Assembly (NCBI GenBank): GCA_029834535.1 | Contig: JAQMWT010000309.1 | Span: forward strand, 310,001-374,000 | Length of the DNA stretch: 64,000 nucleotides | Reading direction: 5' to 3' | Source: Chrysophaeum taylorii | Lineage: Eukaryota; Sar; Pelagophyceae; Pelagomonadales; Pelagomonadaceae | In this document: positions 55,801 through 64,000 of the stretch, piece by piece | Layout: each line of letters starts with the position of its first letter | Numbering within the stretch: position 1 is the stretch's first letter | Program-made: the position numbers and the translations under genes | Notes under the pieces: model-generated | Database searches by the model: none | The model's input: the letters and a program-made list of their open reading frames with translations, nothing else | Told to the model about the DNA's origin: nothing

Positions 55801-55963
55801 CGTCGAATACTACTCTGGCAAAAAAATATCCTCGCGACCATCACGTGATGGTGATGATGATGTCGCCGCTCTCTTCACCGAAGCTACTATCTCGAAACTC
55901 AAGCACCTCCCCGCCGCCCTCAAAACCAAGCTCAAAGCCGCCCTCGACGACGAGGATTCTTGA
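49814..55963 (+). CDS. Homomeric acetyl-CoA carboxylase
   Basis: 2049 residues in one uninterrupted frame. It makes malonyl-CoA from acetyl-CoA, bicarbonate and ATP, the committed step of fatty-acid synthesis. Domains in order: biotin carboxylase (about 15-510; ILIANNGIGAVKAIRS, EGGGGKGIRKV near 204, RDCSIQRRHQKIIEE near 270, LNPRLQVEHPVTE near 332); an Ala/Asp/Lys low-complexity linker (about 516-540); the biotin carrier (VEVMKMYLPL, biotin on Lys727); a central domain (about 800-1390); and the carboxyltransferase (about 1400-1950; DIGMVAWLAKLRTPEYPDGR, GGPEIMYPNGVSHL near 1640, RGFSGGQRDMFDEI near 1805). It is shorter than yeast and plant forms (about 2230-2300), mainly in the centre and N-terminus. 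With no signal or transit peptide it is probably the cytosolic form; a plastid copy would lie elsewhere. Confidence 0.97.
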   Translation: MKSMDEFVARLGGTRVIRKILIANNGIGAVKAIRSIRRWAFEVFQSDIMHFVVMATPEDLRANAEYIRMASEVVDVPGGANNNNYANVSLIIELAKRYGVDAVWAGWGHASENPLLPEGLAETKIKFIGPSGGPMRALGDKIGSTIIAQSAGVPCIAWNGSDVEVDFRDFDGTVARDLYDRASVKSVEECLGHCERIGFPVMIKASEGGGGKGIRKVVEQSKVPDAYRQVASEIPGSPIFVMKLATKARHLEVQLLADEYGEAIALNGRDCSIQRRHQKIIEEGPPAAAAPQIWSKMEKAAVALAKAVGYANAGTVEYLFSDENEEFAFLELNPRLQVEHPVTEMITRANLPACQLMVAMGIPLHRIPDIRRLYGRPPYSTSTIDFQEEHKQPALGHCIAVRVTAENPDQGFQPTSGSITEVNFRSTPDVWGYFSVDSSGLVHEFADSQFGHLFASGVDREAARKSMIMALHEISIRGDIRTTVEYVAELLQSEDYVSNKIDTAWLDARLLQPPQRKKTAAAAAAAADHDHKKNDNKLPLKNPGPEIAEKLMASRVWSQQDPLVAAHAALIIAHDRTIENAREFVESLGKGHFPECERLTATHQRVELLLEGTKYVLDVARTGPHNFAVSNARHFFTTRGYVGGSVRPLADGGYLVTIGGRSRVAYAAQPPNQALRLILDRKTYMFELEYDPTTLKAESAGKLAKKLVPENSRVAEGQAYCEVEVMKMYLPLKVQQPGVLRWSLAEGVALESGDVIATVDLDNPDLVQPATLYEGDFEVEEDEATITSSFLAAEPPHVLLRRAVGVFEQILDGYAVPEDQRRRALSDFEASLKDPMLYSLEVQEASAPLRLKFDKIDEPDEMLEKLAPGSTEPVREVVLKHKNGRATDCVLSLVRRFLDVEREFGDGASLADVVARLRKGGKVQLERILDICRSRIKGVDRGALILELLLHKTSSDDYLAPALTELASLRDDASAPVALEARRLLIQQSLPSREELLQRISGFVTAIARGRSQEVEAFVRSGLPMRDVAVQLFKDPDPARRMAAVELYVHKIYEAHAVAGYATTNPNIARWRFQRTSKSSSDLASLAAADSSSTTTLEDDIHSAAFALFAKFEDVRLENLASESCLHIALLEESEFAVSTAVSLLRANLKLLEKVRRVTFLVGSEHLPQIFTFRSKSDFAEDVLFRHIEPPHAFYLDLVRLRNFEIRLADAQQTLYSNVHCYEAVEKKNPKTRKSVSYFVRVLTMRDSPSEAERMLVESLAALELQPPTKNNHVYLHIVDRRATTTAEKELLKVLCERYEDKLRMLGVREVELKITSASRTTHVVATNPTGYVLRLDHYSVEDGKFSGEGEWRGDVVTAPYVLPSFSRERAIAQRADTLYCYDYLTLFEEAVRLSWKSPPPCCCCEFEELERPSNDIGMVAWLAKLRTPEYPDGREIVLIANDITKFAGSFGTREDEVFDRASKLARRKGVPRVYVAANSGARIGLAAAVKEKFRVKWKNDQDPTEGFDYLYLDGPEHSGLKDAVDASIVTSLEDTPERLKQGAPAPFKLNAILGTEPDLGVENLRGSGNIAGESARAYRDIVTLTLVVGRSVGIGAYLVRLGHRTIQRATNSPIILTGYQALNKLLGKHVYNSNDQLGGPEIMYPNGVSHLVATDHFDVVAKALQWLSYIPEKRGAPLPISLNQQQDPVEREITWQPTQKTYDPRHLLASFFDEDSFLETLAGWAKTVVVGRARLGGIPTGVIITENRTAEAAHPADPADPSSSETVTPQAGGVWFPDSAHKTAQAIADFTAEDLPLFIFANWRGFSGGQRDMFDEILKFGAQIVDRLVAYEKPVFVYIPPLAELRGGAWVVVDPTINSRVMEMYAAETARGGVLEAEGLVEIKFRDIKKAMHRLDDVLAKLDAEIADARGDSGKEAELRGQVDAREKLLLPVYTSVAVHFADLHDTPVRMKAKSAIRDVVPWKRARSFFYWRLRRRLVELENGYADGPDDDEAAVEYYSGKKISSRPSRDGDDDVAALFTEATISKLKHLPAALKTKLKAALDDEDS

Positions 55964-58610
55964 ATTATTATTTACAAACACCATCGTCGTCGTTCGTCGT
56001 CGTCGTCGTCGACTGTGTGTGCTCTCCTCTTATAAAAAAAGCAAATATTATAAAGCAACACACACCTTCCTTCTTACTTGTGTGTGTGGGATTTTGGTGT
56101 GGTGAGGGCGATCCGCCTCTTCGCGGGTCGCTCGATCTCTGGGTATCGTTCTCTGACGAGGCACTTTGGTCCTTTCATCGTCGTGATGTACTCCAAGCTG
56201 CCCTTGACAGTAAAAGACAATCCCACATTCTGGCCGAACGTCGCGAATCTATCTCCTTCCCAGTTCACCTTCGTCCTCTCAAGCATTTCTGCCATGATGG
56301 CCGACGTCGGTTTGTCGGCGCCGTCTGTTTGTTTGATATGGGGTTTGCTCCACTTTGCTGACGCACAACTTGGCAGCATCGCGCGCTTATGAGTTTGCCG
56401 GCGTCGTCTATCCTCTCACTTCTCCAGACAGACATCTCTTGTCGGCCCGTGCAAATCCGCATCTGCTACCTGGGAATTTTGTTGTTGTCCCTGCTCACGC
56501 GTTCTTCGCTTTACCACCCACTTTGACGACGACGACGACGGCGAGACAGAGTTATGTGGCTACTCTGCTGCTCCATCAGCTTGTACTCGCGAGCAAGCGA
56601 CTTTACAGGACCGGTTTTAAGACTTCCCGTCTCTCTGCTTCCCGTAGTTGATCTACGACGCTCGTACTTCTCTTCGCGTATGGCACCGACGTGCTTATGA
56701 CTTCGCATGCTTGTTGTTGACATCCTTGTTGTTGCTCGTGACGTCGATGTTGATGATGACACGCGGTGGTTGCCTTGTCTTCTCGCGACATAAATTTTTT
56801 GGCCCCCAGACCAAATTATGGAGGCCTCTTCGGGAGGTTTGTGCTGCAACCGTCGTCGTTTCCTCGTGTCTTTCTTCATCTGCCGTTTCTCTCTCTCTTC
56901 TTCTTCTTCTTTCCCTTTGCCCTCTGTGTCACTCCCTCTTGCCTTGCTCCCTTCTTCTACTACTTACTACCTTAGCCTCTGATGAGAGTTTGCGTTCTGG
57001 CTTGATCCTTGTTTCCTTCTGCGCGCATATCCTTTGTATTCTTGCTGCTTGTTTCCTTGCGCTCATCCATTCTGGCTCTGAGAGCCTGGGAGGTGCAAAC
57101 CACAATAATAATAATAATATATATTAGTGCAATGGAGATCGATGATGATTCTGAGTGATAGACAGATCATCCCATTAGTCGTACAAGAAGGCGAAGAAGT
57201 ATTAGGAAGTCTGGCTGCGATATTCCGCCGACGTATCATCAGTAGGTATTATACTCGTGTGCTTTGTTGTTGTTGTGAGTTGCTGCAACACGCCCATGAC
57301 TAAGAAAAAAAAACCGTTGAATCTACTTCAATAATGCCAAAAAAAATGTGGAGTACCATGCAGATAATCCAACCGTTAGTAATTCAACGACGACGACATT
57401 ATCAAACATCCTTAGTAATCGCGATGCTCAAAGTTCTTGTTGATTGAATCAGACTGGTTGGGGAGACTGCGAGGCGGAAAAAGAGATTACACTAGACCAT
57501 TCCGCCGCAACGCATGCGACTTGCAGCATATGTTCGCGGGCAACATTAACACACTTGCAGAGAAATACGGATAGCTGCTCATTACACAGGAAGACGTTTG
57601 GTTGACCGTGATCAGCAAACTGGCATTTCACCAGTCTCAAAAAAAGTGTGATAGGTCAGAAGAAGTGCGGAGCGTCGACGAAGTATATCGAGATAATGCT
57701 GAATATGGGCAAATCTCTCTGGAAGCACTTGTGTGGCCGAGGGAGGGAAGAAGCAAATGTGAGCACTTGAAGAAGTTTTGAGCTCTTGCCTCAGTCATGA
57801 AGGGCAGCAGGCTAGGCGCGTCCACTGGCGCGAGAACGGTGCTTAGCGGAGAAATAACCCCTTCTCTAATCTCCCGCTCCCCCATCGTCACATGTATACA
57901 AATGTTTTTTTGATTTCGATTTCTCAAAAGTAGCACGCGACGCTAACTTCTTCGGCTTCTTAACTCTCTTAGATCTTATGAGTTTCCTCTCAACCCATTC
58001 GCTTGCAAGCAAGCTCATGTCTCTCTTTCTTGCTTGATGACACCAGCGCACTTCATGTGGCTCCCCCCAAAGTCAACGCTCCATCATCATGCCGCAACTT
58101 TACGCGAATTTTTTTGGCACTTACGCACCAGAAGAACAAAGTTCCTTCGTTGTCCGCCGCTATGGTGTCCTAAACACTATTAGATAGTCTCTATCGTCTT
58201 CGATTAGGGGTTGCTGGTGGCATCTCGCGGAGCGGGTTTCTTGGGTTTCGAGGGAAGCAAAGTAGTTTTTGATGAAGAGACCTTAGGGAAGAAAAGTAGT
58301 AGGATATGTCCGCTGGCAATACGTTATTGACGCAGGCGCGATCTTAGGAAAATGGCGATAACAGTTGGCAAGACGAACAACGCCTTTGACGTTTGTCGTC
58401 GGCGATGTGAAGCTTGGGTTATTTATTCGTTGCATGTATACTACTGTTTGGTATCTTGGTTGTGCTTGGACGTGGGGTGTGGGTGTGCTGCAAGGGGATT
58501 CTTGATGGCCTGTGGCGTCGAGAAAGTTGCCTTTCACGATGGCCTTCGTCTCTTCAGACCGCACTCGTCTGATGATCGACCGGTCCTAAACTAGAGGGAC
58601 TTCTCATTTA
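55964..58610. other. Intergenic, CT-rich and AT-rich DNA without a supported gene
   Basis: The first part (to about 57110) is pyrimidine-rich on the plus strand, which gives Leu/Ser-rich open frames (for example 56648-57127) with no motif. 57120-58600 is AT-richer with only short frames. An ATA/ATT run lies near 57103-57125. No RNA gene recognised. Confidence 0.55.
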
Positions 58611-58710
58611 CTTAGGGTTTTAGGAGTAAACTCAAAGGTAAGCAGCTTAGATTGGCGGGGGTGAGAGCGTCGAGCTGAAATGAGAGTGGGGTGGGAGGGT
58701 GTAAGGGGTG
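58611..58710 (+). repeat. Solo fragment of Helitron 3' region
   Basis: Contains AGTAAACTCAAAGG and CAGCTTAGATTGGCGGGGGT, matching the 3' part of H1-H6 (for example 37110-37190), but no terminus and no helicase. Confidence 0.7.
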
Positions 58711-58729
58711 TAAGCAAGGACGGCAAGGC

Positions 58730-61700
58730 GTTAGCCTAACCGTCCGGCCGCCGGTGCAGGGAACTCCCGGCGGCCGAGTGACAGACGTAGGGGCAACAAA
58801 CAAGCTGGCGTTTCTTTCGTTAGCGCCTTGGCGCTCCCTGAAGTGCGCCTGTGCGCAATGCCGTCGCCGGAGGTGGGCGGTGGCTGCACCGCCTTCGGAG
58901 ACATACATACTGGAGGCCTGCTAGAAGGAGACGGGCGCGCTCGCGATGCACCGCGATGGAGAGACGCCGCCGGTAGAGGCGCGTTGTCTGAGCCGCCGCG
59001 GCTGCCGCGAGGGAAGGGAAGGAGCACCCTCCTTGAGGCCGGTGTTGATGCCAATTTGACGGGCAACACGGTGAAGGAGACCATGTAGATTGTCACTACC
59101 CTCCGCGAAATTACCAACGACAAACCCCAGCAATCGGGGTCCAAACTCCGAGAGGCGCTCCCGGAACGGGCCCCGCGGGGCTGCCGGGTCGACCCCGCAG
59201 AATTTCATTTCCTGTCGGCGTACGCAGCGTGCGCGACGTATTCGCGTTGGATGTCGTTGGCCCGTTGCTTGTCGACTGGGCTCGGGGTGCTGCCATAATT
59301 CGCGGCGGCGATCGACGTTGGTGGTCGGATACAGCGACGGGCAGAAGACGATCGTTTTTGCCCTCGGCGGAGACCGCCCGGAGTAGGCGTTCCCGGTGGC
59401 ACCGCGATTGATAAGTCAGGAACGAGCCTCGACGCGGACTCGAAAGAACGGAAAGCACGCCGGGCGAGAGGTGGGACGCAATTCCAGAACAAGCCCAAGG
59501 GCTCGACCGCGTGCCGGACGCCCCCTTCGTGCATGTTATGGCCACTCAACAAGCAAAGCACCGAGTCGTGGATGCAGGACCGACCTCCGTTGCGGTTGAC
59601 CAAGCGATTGTGCAAGACGTTGCCGTACGGGTCGTCGAGAACCCGCTGGGTGTCTGTCGCCAAGAATGCCACGCCCGGACAGCGGTACGCAGGCCGTCGA
59701 TGGCAGCACGAAGAAGTTGCCACAACGACTTCCGGCGGCAGGAAGTCGCTGTTCGAGAATGCCAGAGATCGCGAGGGCCATGAAGCCACCCAGGCGGTGG
59801 AGAGCTTGTCAGTGCACAGGTAGGACACCACCTTGCGGACGTCACGCGGAGGGAGAGTTCGAAGGTCCGCCTCAAGGCGCGAAGAGCCTCGCGTTGCCTC
59901 GTCACGGCCCGCTGTACCTTCCCGTACGGGGCTCTGGCCGATGTGTCAATGCCCGCGCATTGTACTGGCGCGGCTAATGGGCCCTCGTCAGGCCTCCCGG
60001 CGTCCGCCTGCAAACCGCTCCAAGCGCCACAGAAAGAAAAGAAAAGAAAAGAAAAGAAAAGAAAAGAAAAGAAGAGCGCGGGCGAGCAAGGGCGTTGGTT
60101 GGAACGCCGCAAGGGTCGCGAAGCGCGAGCTCGTGTTGGCCGCGTCGTCGTAAGAGTTACGCCCCAGCAAGGGCGCGAGCGGCTCGCAGAAACCGCGCGC
60201 TGTGCCGCCCATGGCCCGAGAGCGGCTGAGCATGCGGGAGAGGACCGCACAGGCGGTTCCAGCAAAAGCCGCATCAGCGACATCGGCACGCGAGCGCAAT
60301 CCAAGGCCACGCAACCGACTGGGTAAACGCAGGCGACGTGTCGCAAAGGGGTCCGCAGCCACAATATCGCCGGCAGGGCCCAGCGCCGTGTAGTAGGAGT
60401 CAAGGGCCGAAGCGTCAAAACGGGTGAGGGCTGCACGCGAGTCGGCTGGGTAGGCGTGCTGCCCTGAGAGTGCTGGGTAACGTGGTCTGCAAGAGAAGTA
60501 GCACAGTAGTACATGACAGCATGGGCGGCATGGCGCGAGTATGACGTGAGTGCACGTTGAATAGTTTCAATCTTATTACTTGGTCTTATTGCACATTTTG
60601 TCGATTTTCTCGCTCGCCTCTTGCCGGGCAAAACGACGGGGTGCCAACCGCAATGCCGCCAATCGTATGGATGCCCTCACTCACCTCCCTAATAATGCCG
60701 CGGAGAGTTCGAAACGAGCAGCCGCCCTCTGTGTGCCATTCCACTAGATCCTGGACGGAGGTGTCGTCCAAGACGCGAAGACCCTGGGCCGGGCAGTGGA
60801 GGTAGGACTTGTCAAGCCGCAGTGCACCGTTGCGCACCTTGATCCCCTCCCTATACGCCAGAGCAGCCAGCACAGCTTCGCGTGGGGGGGCAGCCATGAC
60901 GCCGTCATCGACGAAGAAAAAGCGGGCACAACCCCCGTGCGAGCTGAGACGGTGGTCTGATGCCTTCTGCTCGGGGAAGGTAGCCATAGCGCACACAGCC
61001 GGGAAGGTGGGCACGCCCCCTGGCGTCTCCGCCGTTCTCTGAACGGAAGGAGGCAAAGTCGCCGCCGTCAAGAACTAACTATGGGGGAAAAAAACGGGCG
61101 TCAACACGGCCTCTGCAAGTCGTCCGAGCGACGACGACGCAAGGTTTGCCCCCTGTGCTGCGTAGCATCGCCGTATCGACAGTTGCGCGTTCGATGCGGC
61201 GGTTGAAGCAGTTCTCCTCATCGAGCTTGAGATGACGGCAAAATCGGGACGTAGCTCCTCCAACAAAGAGCGCAGTCCAAGGATGAACTGAGAGATCCCG
61301 CGAGGCACGCCGACGCCGCACTGAATTGGATAGCAATGTGCGGCAACATCGTCACGGATTTGTAACGCGAAAGTGCGGCCAGTGGCTCTCTTGCGCACGC
61401 AGCCCATCGCAATAGGACGCGCGTCCGGCACCGCGTCCGGGGACTCGAGAGGTCTCTTCAAGAGCGGCACGAGGATGCTTGTACCCGACGAAGGTGTAGT
61501 ACCAGGCGGGAAGCTCGCCGGCAGCATAATACGCAGACTCGAAAAACTCGTCTACAAGATACATGACGCGCTTGGCCTTCTTGGCCTTCGGGAGGGAAGT
61601 GCGCGACAGTCAGCCACTCGATAGCTCGCGAACGGTCCGAATCGTCGGCCGCGTCCTTCCATCACCGCGTTACGTCGACCATCACCCGCGCCCAGCGCAC

Positions 61701-62340
61701 TGCGACGTCGGGACGGCACGGGTTCACGTTTGCCGCGAGGGGGAGGACATGGAGCATGGGTCCAGGTCGAGCTCGTGGATAACCGACCAGGGATTCGCAG
61801 GATCCCGGCGTGCTATTATTTTGGGGTGGGATATGCCGCGCGAAGATGATCCGCCGCTGTCTGGGCTACAGCAGCGGCGGCGGGCAGCACGGTCCGCCGC
61901 GGCCGCAGGTCGCGCGGCCGCGGCAATGCCGGCAGCGTCGGCCGCCGCTGCCGCCGCAGCGCTATCTCGCCTTGCCTCCGCCTCTGCTGCGGCGGCCGCC
62001 GCATCGGCTGCAGCTCGAGCATCTGCCGCTCGAGCATCTGCCGCCGCCGCGGGGTCGGGAGCTGACTGTCGCCGTCGGCGCCGTGTGCCTCTTGACCCTG
62101 AGAGGCCAGGGTGTGGCTGTGAAGGTGGCGGTGGATTAGGGTGGCTGCGCATACTCCGAGCGCGCGCGCGCACGAACGAGTTCTAGTCACGACATCGCGC
62201 GGGGCCGTCGGGGCGAGGCGCCCGCCGGCGTACTCCTGATCCACAGCTGCGGAGCGCTCCCGGGCGTCAGCAAAAGCGGCTTCAACATTGTCCGTGGCGA
62301 AGGTTCCCCCCAGTGGCGCGTCAGAGCAGCGACGCCGCAA
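58730..62340 (-). pseudogene. Decayed non-LTR retrotransposon (reverse transcriptase)
   Basis: On the minus strand, in order, there is a Pro/Arg-rich leader (61720-62340) and a finger/palm segment (MYLVDEFFESAYYAAGELPA; then SPDAVPDARPIAMGCVRKRA, CYPIQCGVGVPRGISQFILG, 61075-61564). After a frame change comes LKLDEENCFNRRIE (about 61190-61240), the A-box Asp. CARFFFVDDGVMAAPPREAV follows (about 60850-60920), where VDDG corresponds to the catalytic YxDD-type motif. Then come LRLDKSYLHCPAQGL and GIAVGTPSFCPARG, and a thumb-like LPSRLRGLGLRSRADVADAA (about 60270-60330). The C-terminal domain has SIAVPPGTP and QREYVAHAAYADRK (59205-59430). Frameshifts and an AGAAA repeat expansion at about 60033-60073 inactivate it. 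The lineage within non-LTR elements is not determined. Confidence 0.7.
60033..60073. repeat. AGAAA pentanucleotide microsatellite
   Basis: About eight tandem copies of GAAAA/AAGAA type inside the retrotransposon relic; read on the minus strand it gives a Phe/Ser-rich run. Confidence 0.9.
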
Positions 62341-62571
62341 TCAGAATTTTATCACGGTTGAGGGAACCTGCTGGGCTTTGAACACCGAGAATCGAGCTGC
62401 GGCCGCCCTATCGATGGCCATGCGCACAATCCGCGCAGCCTTGCGGAATTCGGCGTTCGCCCGACTCGACGACGAAGTAATCCCGAGCACAACAGCTCGG
62501 GCGGCGCTTATTATAGAGAAAGAAGCCGCGAAGTCCATATTGGAGCGCGGCGCGTAAATAAACACGAGAAT

Positions 62572-62587
62572 TAGGGTTAGGGTTTTG
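62572..62587 (+). promoter_or_regulatory. Telo-box-like sequence upstream of the G-patch gene
   Basis: TTAGGGTTAGGGTT lies 15-30 bp before the ATG at 62602. Its complement AAACCCTAA resembles the plant telo-box found in promoters of translation and RNA-processing genes. Position in the leader is suggestive only. Confidence 0.35.
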
Positions 62588-62601
62588 AGAGTCGAGGAAG
62601 G

Positions 62602-63543
62602 ATGGGTGTTGTGCAAAGACCGTCGTGGGAGAAGCACACCAAGGGGATCGGGTTCGGTTTGTTGGAGAAGATGGGGTTTAAAGGTCGTCTCGGGAAAGAT
62701 GAGACCGGCGTGACGGCGGCTCTGGAGGTGTCGTTTCGGACCGGGAACCGGGGGCTCGGGTACGACAACAACAACAAGAAGAACGAACTCGCCGAGGCGA
62801 AGGAGGCCGAGATTATCGAAGAAAGGAAGCGGGGGTATGCGCGGCTTTTGGAAGAGGTCGAGGCGGCGCGAGGCGTCGCGAAGAAGAGAGTCCTCGAAGC
62901 GAAGTTGAGGCTTGAAGCCGAAGCGTCGCGCGGTAGAGAGCTTCGAAGAGAGTTGAAGTCGGCTCTCGACGCCGTTTCCGGTACCGGTTGGAAGCGGCAA
63001 CTTCTGGCGGAGGCCAAGCCGACCCCCGCGTCGGTTCGCGCGGTCCGCGACGCTTTTGGCGTCGACGCGATGGAAGTTTGTGGCGTCGCGAGCCTTTTGC
63101 GCTCGGAGGTCGCCCGTTGGGACCCGTTTGGCGATCCCATGCTTCCCGCGCGCCTCCGCGTGGAATGGGGCGACGCCGCGATCAAGTTTTTCGCCGAGAA
63201 GAGGTACGAGGCGCTGAGTGGTGCCGTGGATTGGAGGGATAATAGAGTTTACGAGTTGTGCGCGTGCTTCGAGCTCGACGCCCGCGCGGCGCGCCTCGTC
63301 TCGTCCAGGGCGCAAACGGCATTATTCTTGCCTCTCCTCCCTAAACCAGAGGCCGACGTTCTCCGGTCGCGCCTGGTTCCCCTCGTCGACCTCGGCGTAT
63401 TGCTGCGCGCGGGGAGATTCGAGGACGCTATCGACTGGTACCTCGACCGCCGCGACGTCCTCCGCCAAACAGCCCTCGCCTCCCGCGCCCTCCGCATGAT
63501 CGACGATCGTCGACCCGAGCATCCTGCCGGTAGTAGAGAATGA
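62602..63543 (+). CDS. G-patch protein related to splicing factor TFIP11/Ntr1 (short)
   Basis: 313 residues, intronless. Residues 8-54 form a G-patch (WEKHTKGIGFGLLEKMGFKG, then LGKDETGVTAALEVSFRTGN and RGLGY) with the TKGIG start typical of TFIP11/Ntr1 proteins, which activate the DEAH helicase Prp43 during spliceosome disassembly. A charged coiled-coil stretch follows (about 62-125). The rest (ARWDPFGDPMLPARLRVEWG, FEDAIDWYLDRRDVLRQTAL) resembles parts of the GCFC/TFIP11 C-terminal domain. Full TFIP11 is usually over 600 residues, so this is a minimal or divergent form; a downstream exon seems unlikely because the stop is clean. Nuclear location expected. Confidence 0.8.
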   Translation: MGVVQRPSWEKHTKGIGFGLLEKMGFKGRLGKDETGVTAALEVSFRTGNRGLGYDNNNKKNELAEAKEAEIIEERKRGYARLLEEVEAARGVAKKRVLEAKLRLEAEASRGRELRRELKSALDAVSGTGWKRQLLAEAKPTPASVRAVRDAFGVDAMEVCGVASLLRSEVARWDPFGDPMLPARLRVEWGDAAIKFFAEKRYEALSGAVDWRDNRVYELCACFELDARAARLVSSRAQTALFLPLLPKPEADVLRSRLVPLVDLGVLLRAGRFEDAIDWYLDRRDVLRQTALASRALRMIDDRRPEHPAGSRE

Positions 63544-64000
63544 CGCTATCTAAACTCATCTGGCTGGGTGCCTGCCGCAGTCACGGCACGATCGGGAAAC
63601 GGGGGCGCCATCTCATCTCATCTCGTCTCATCTCATCTCAGAGTAGTTGGTTCGGCGGGCGAAAGGAAGGGAGAGAGAAAGAAAGCCTAGGAATAGAACA
63701 CAAGTTTTCTTTTCGCGACGCTGCTTCTTCAATATGCCATCTTCAGGCGGCTTCCGGCCGAAAGCTGCGATTCGCGAGCTATGCTGACATGACGCCAAGA
63801 TAGGAAGAGGAGGCAATCTTGTTTTGCGCGATAACCAACCCTCGAGCACGCACCCTGGGCGAGACTAGACTACAAACACCAAATTGTGTCGCATCGATAC
63901 CTTACCCTCCGACCTGATAACGATAAAGTTCCTTACCCTAGGACCCGACGCAAGAACTTCGGTTGTTGTTGTTGTTTGTTTGTTTGTTTGTTTGTTGTTG
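63544..64000. other. Intergenic, no supported gene
   Basis: Contains TCATC/TCTCA pentanucleotide repeats at about 63608-63642 and (GTTT)n with GTTG units at the end of the window (from about 63964). Confidence 0.6.

Noticed and set aside
56648-57127. Leu/Ser-rich plus-strand ORF that looks like a membrane protein
   Set aside because: The composition follows from CT-rich DNA (TTC/CTT/CTC runs); no motif, no conserved-looking segment, and equally long frames overlap it.
61563-62186. Ala-rich plus-strand ORF of 207 codons
   Set aside because: It is the antisense of the retrotransposon leader; the Ala runs come from GCC/GCG-rich DNA.
62572-62587. Interstitial telomere
   Set aside because: Only two TTAGGG units; more likely a promoter motif or chance.

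Overview
The window is nuclear DNA from a microbial eukaryote, most likely an alga of the stramenopile type. Protein genes are close together and either intronless or split by very short GT-AG introns of about 50 nt. The gene content also fits: a homomeric multidomain acetyl-CoA carboxylase, an ARF-family GTPase, a bc1-complex core protein with a mitochondrial presequence, a CIA30-domain protein with a signal peptide, and a large multi-exon cell-surface protein that joins a beta-helix, Cys-rich GCC2/GCC3-like repeats and a membrane domain. That last combination is common in algae and oomycetes. Naming pelagophytes or relatives would be a guess.

Layout. 1-5700: no convincing gene; decayed coding remnants and tandem repeats. 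5726-9599: three truncated Helitron-type elements, each with the C-terminal end of a Pif1-like helicase. 9648-12647: an intact gene cluster (glyoxalase II, an algal membrane protein of unknown function, a bc1 core/M16-like protein). 12.7-15.8 kb: a dispersed repeat and uncharacterised DNA. 15887-16486: an ARF-like GTPase with damaged nucleotide-binding motifs. 18979-20888: a compact trio (CIA30 protein, acidic/Ser-rich protein, glycosyltransferase). 20.9-27.2 kb: a second copy of the dispersed repeat, a WD40 pseudogene and a broken coding region of unknown family. 27.2-33.4 kb: a Mutator-like (MULE) transposon, split by a Helitron at 30096-31374. 33.6-35.8 kb: hAT-like and pogo-like transposase relics. 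36.1-39.6 kb: two more Helitron copies around part of an inverted repeat. 39.66-55.96 kb: the main host gene block (NHL-repeat protein, the large surface protein, a FKBP-MsrA fusion, acetyl-CoA carboxylase). 56-62.3 kb: non-coding DNA and a decayed non-LTR retrotransposon. 62602-63543: a short G-patch protein related to splicing factor TFIP11/Ntr1.

The host genes fall into redox/metabolite detoxification (glyoxalase II, MsrA), respiration (bc1 core), lipid synthesis (acetyl-CoA carboxylase), membrane traffic (ARF), glycosylation and RNA splicing. They do not form a single pathway. The most interesting signals are (i) a gene in which ten successive exons each encode one beta-helix rung, all bounded by phase-0 introns; (ii) a Helitron insertion whose removal restores the transposase reading frame with no target duplication; (iii) the FKBP-MsrA fusion; and (iv) the degenerate ARF. 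No CRISPR, rRNA or tRNA gene was recognised.
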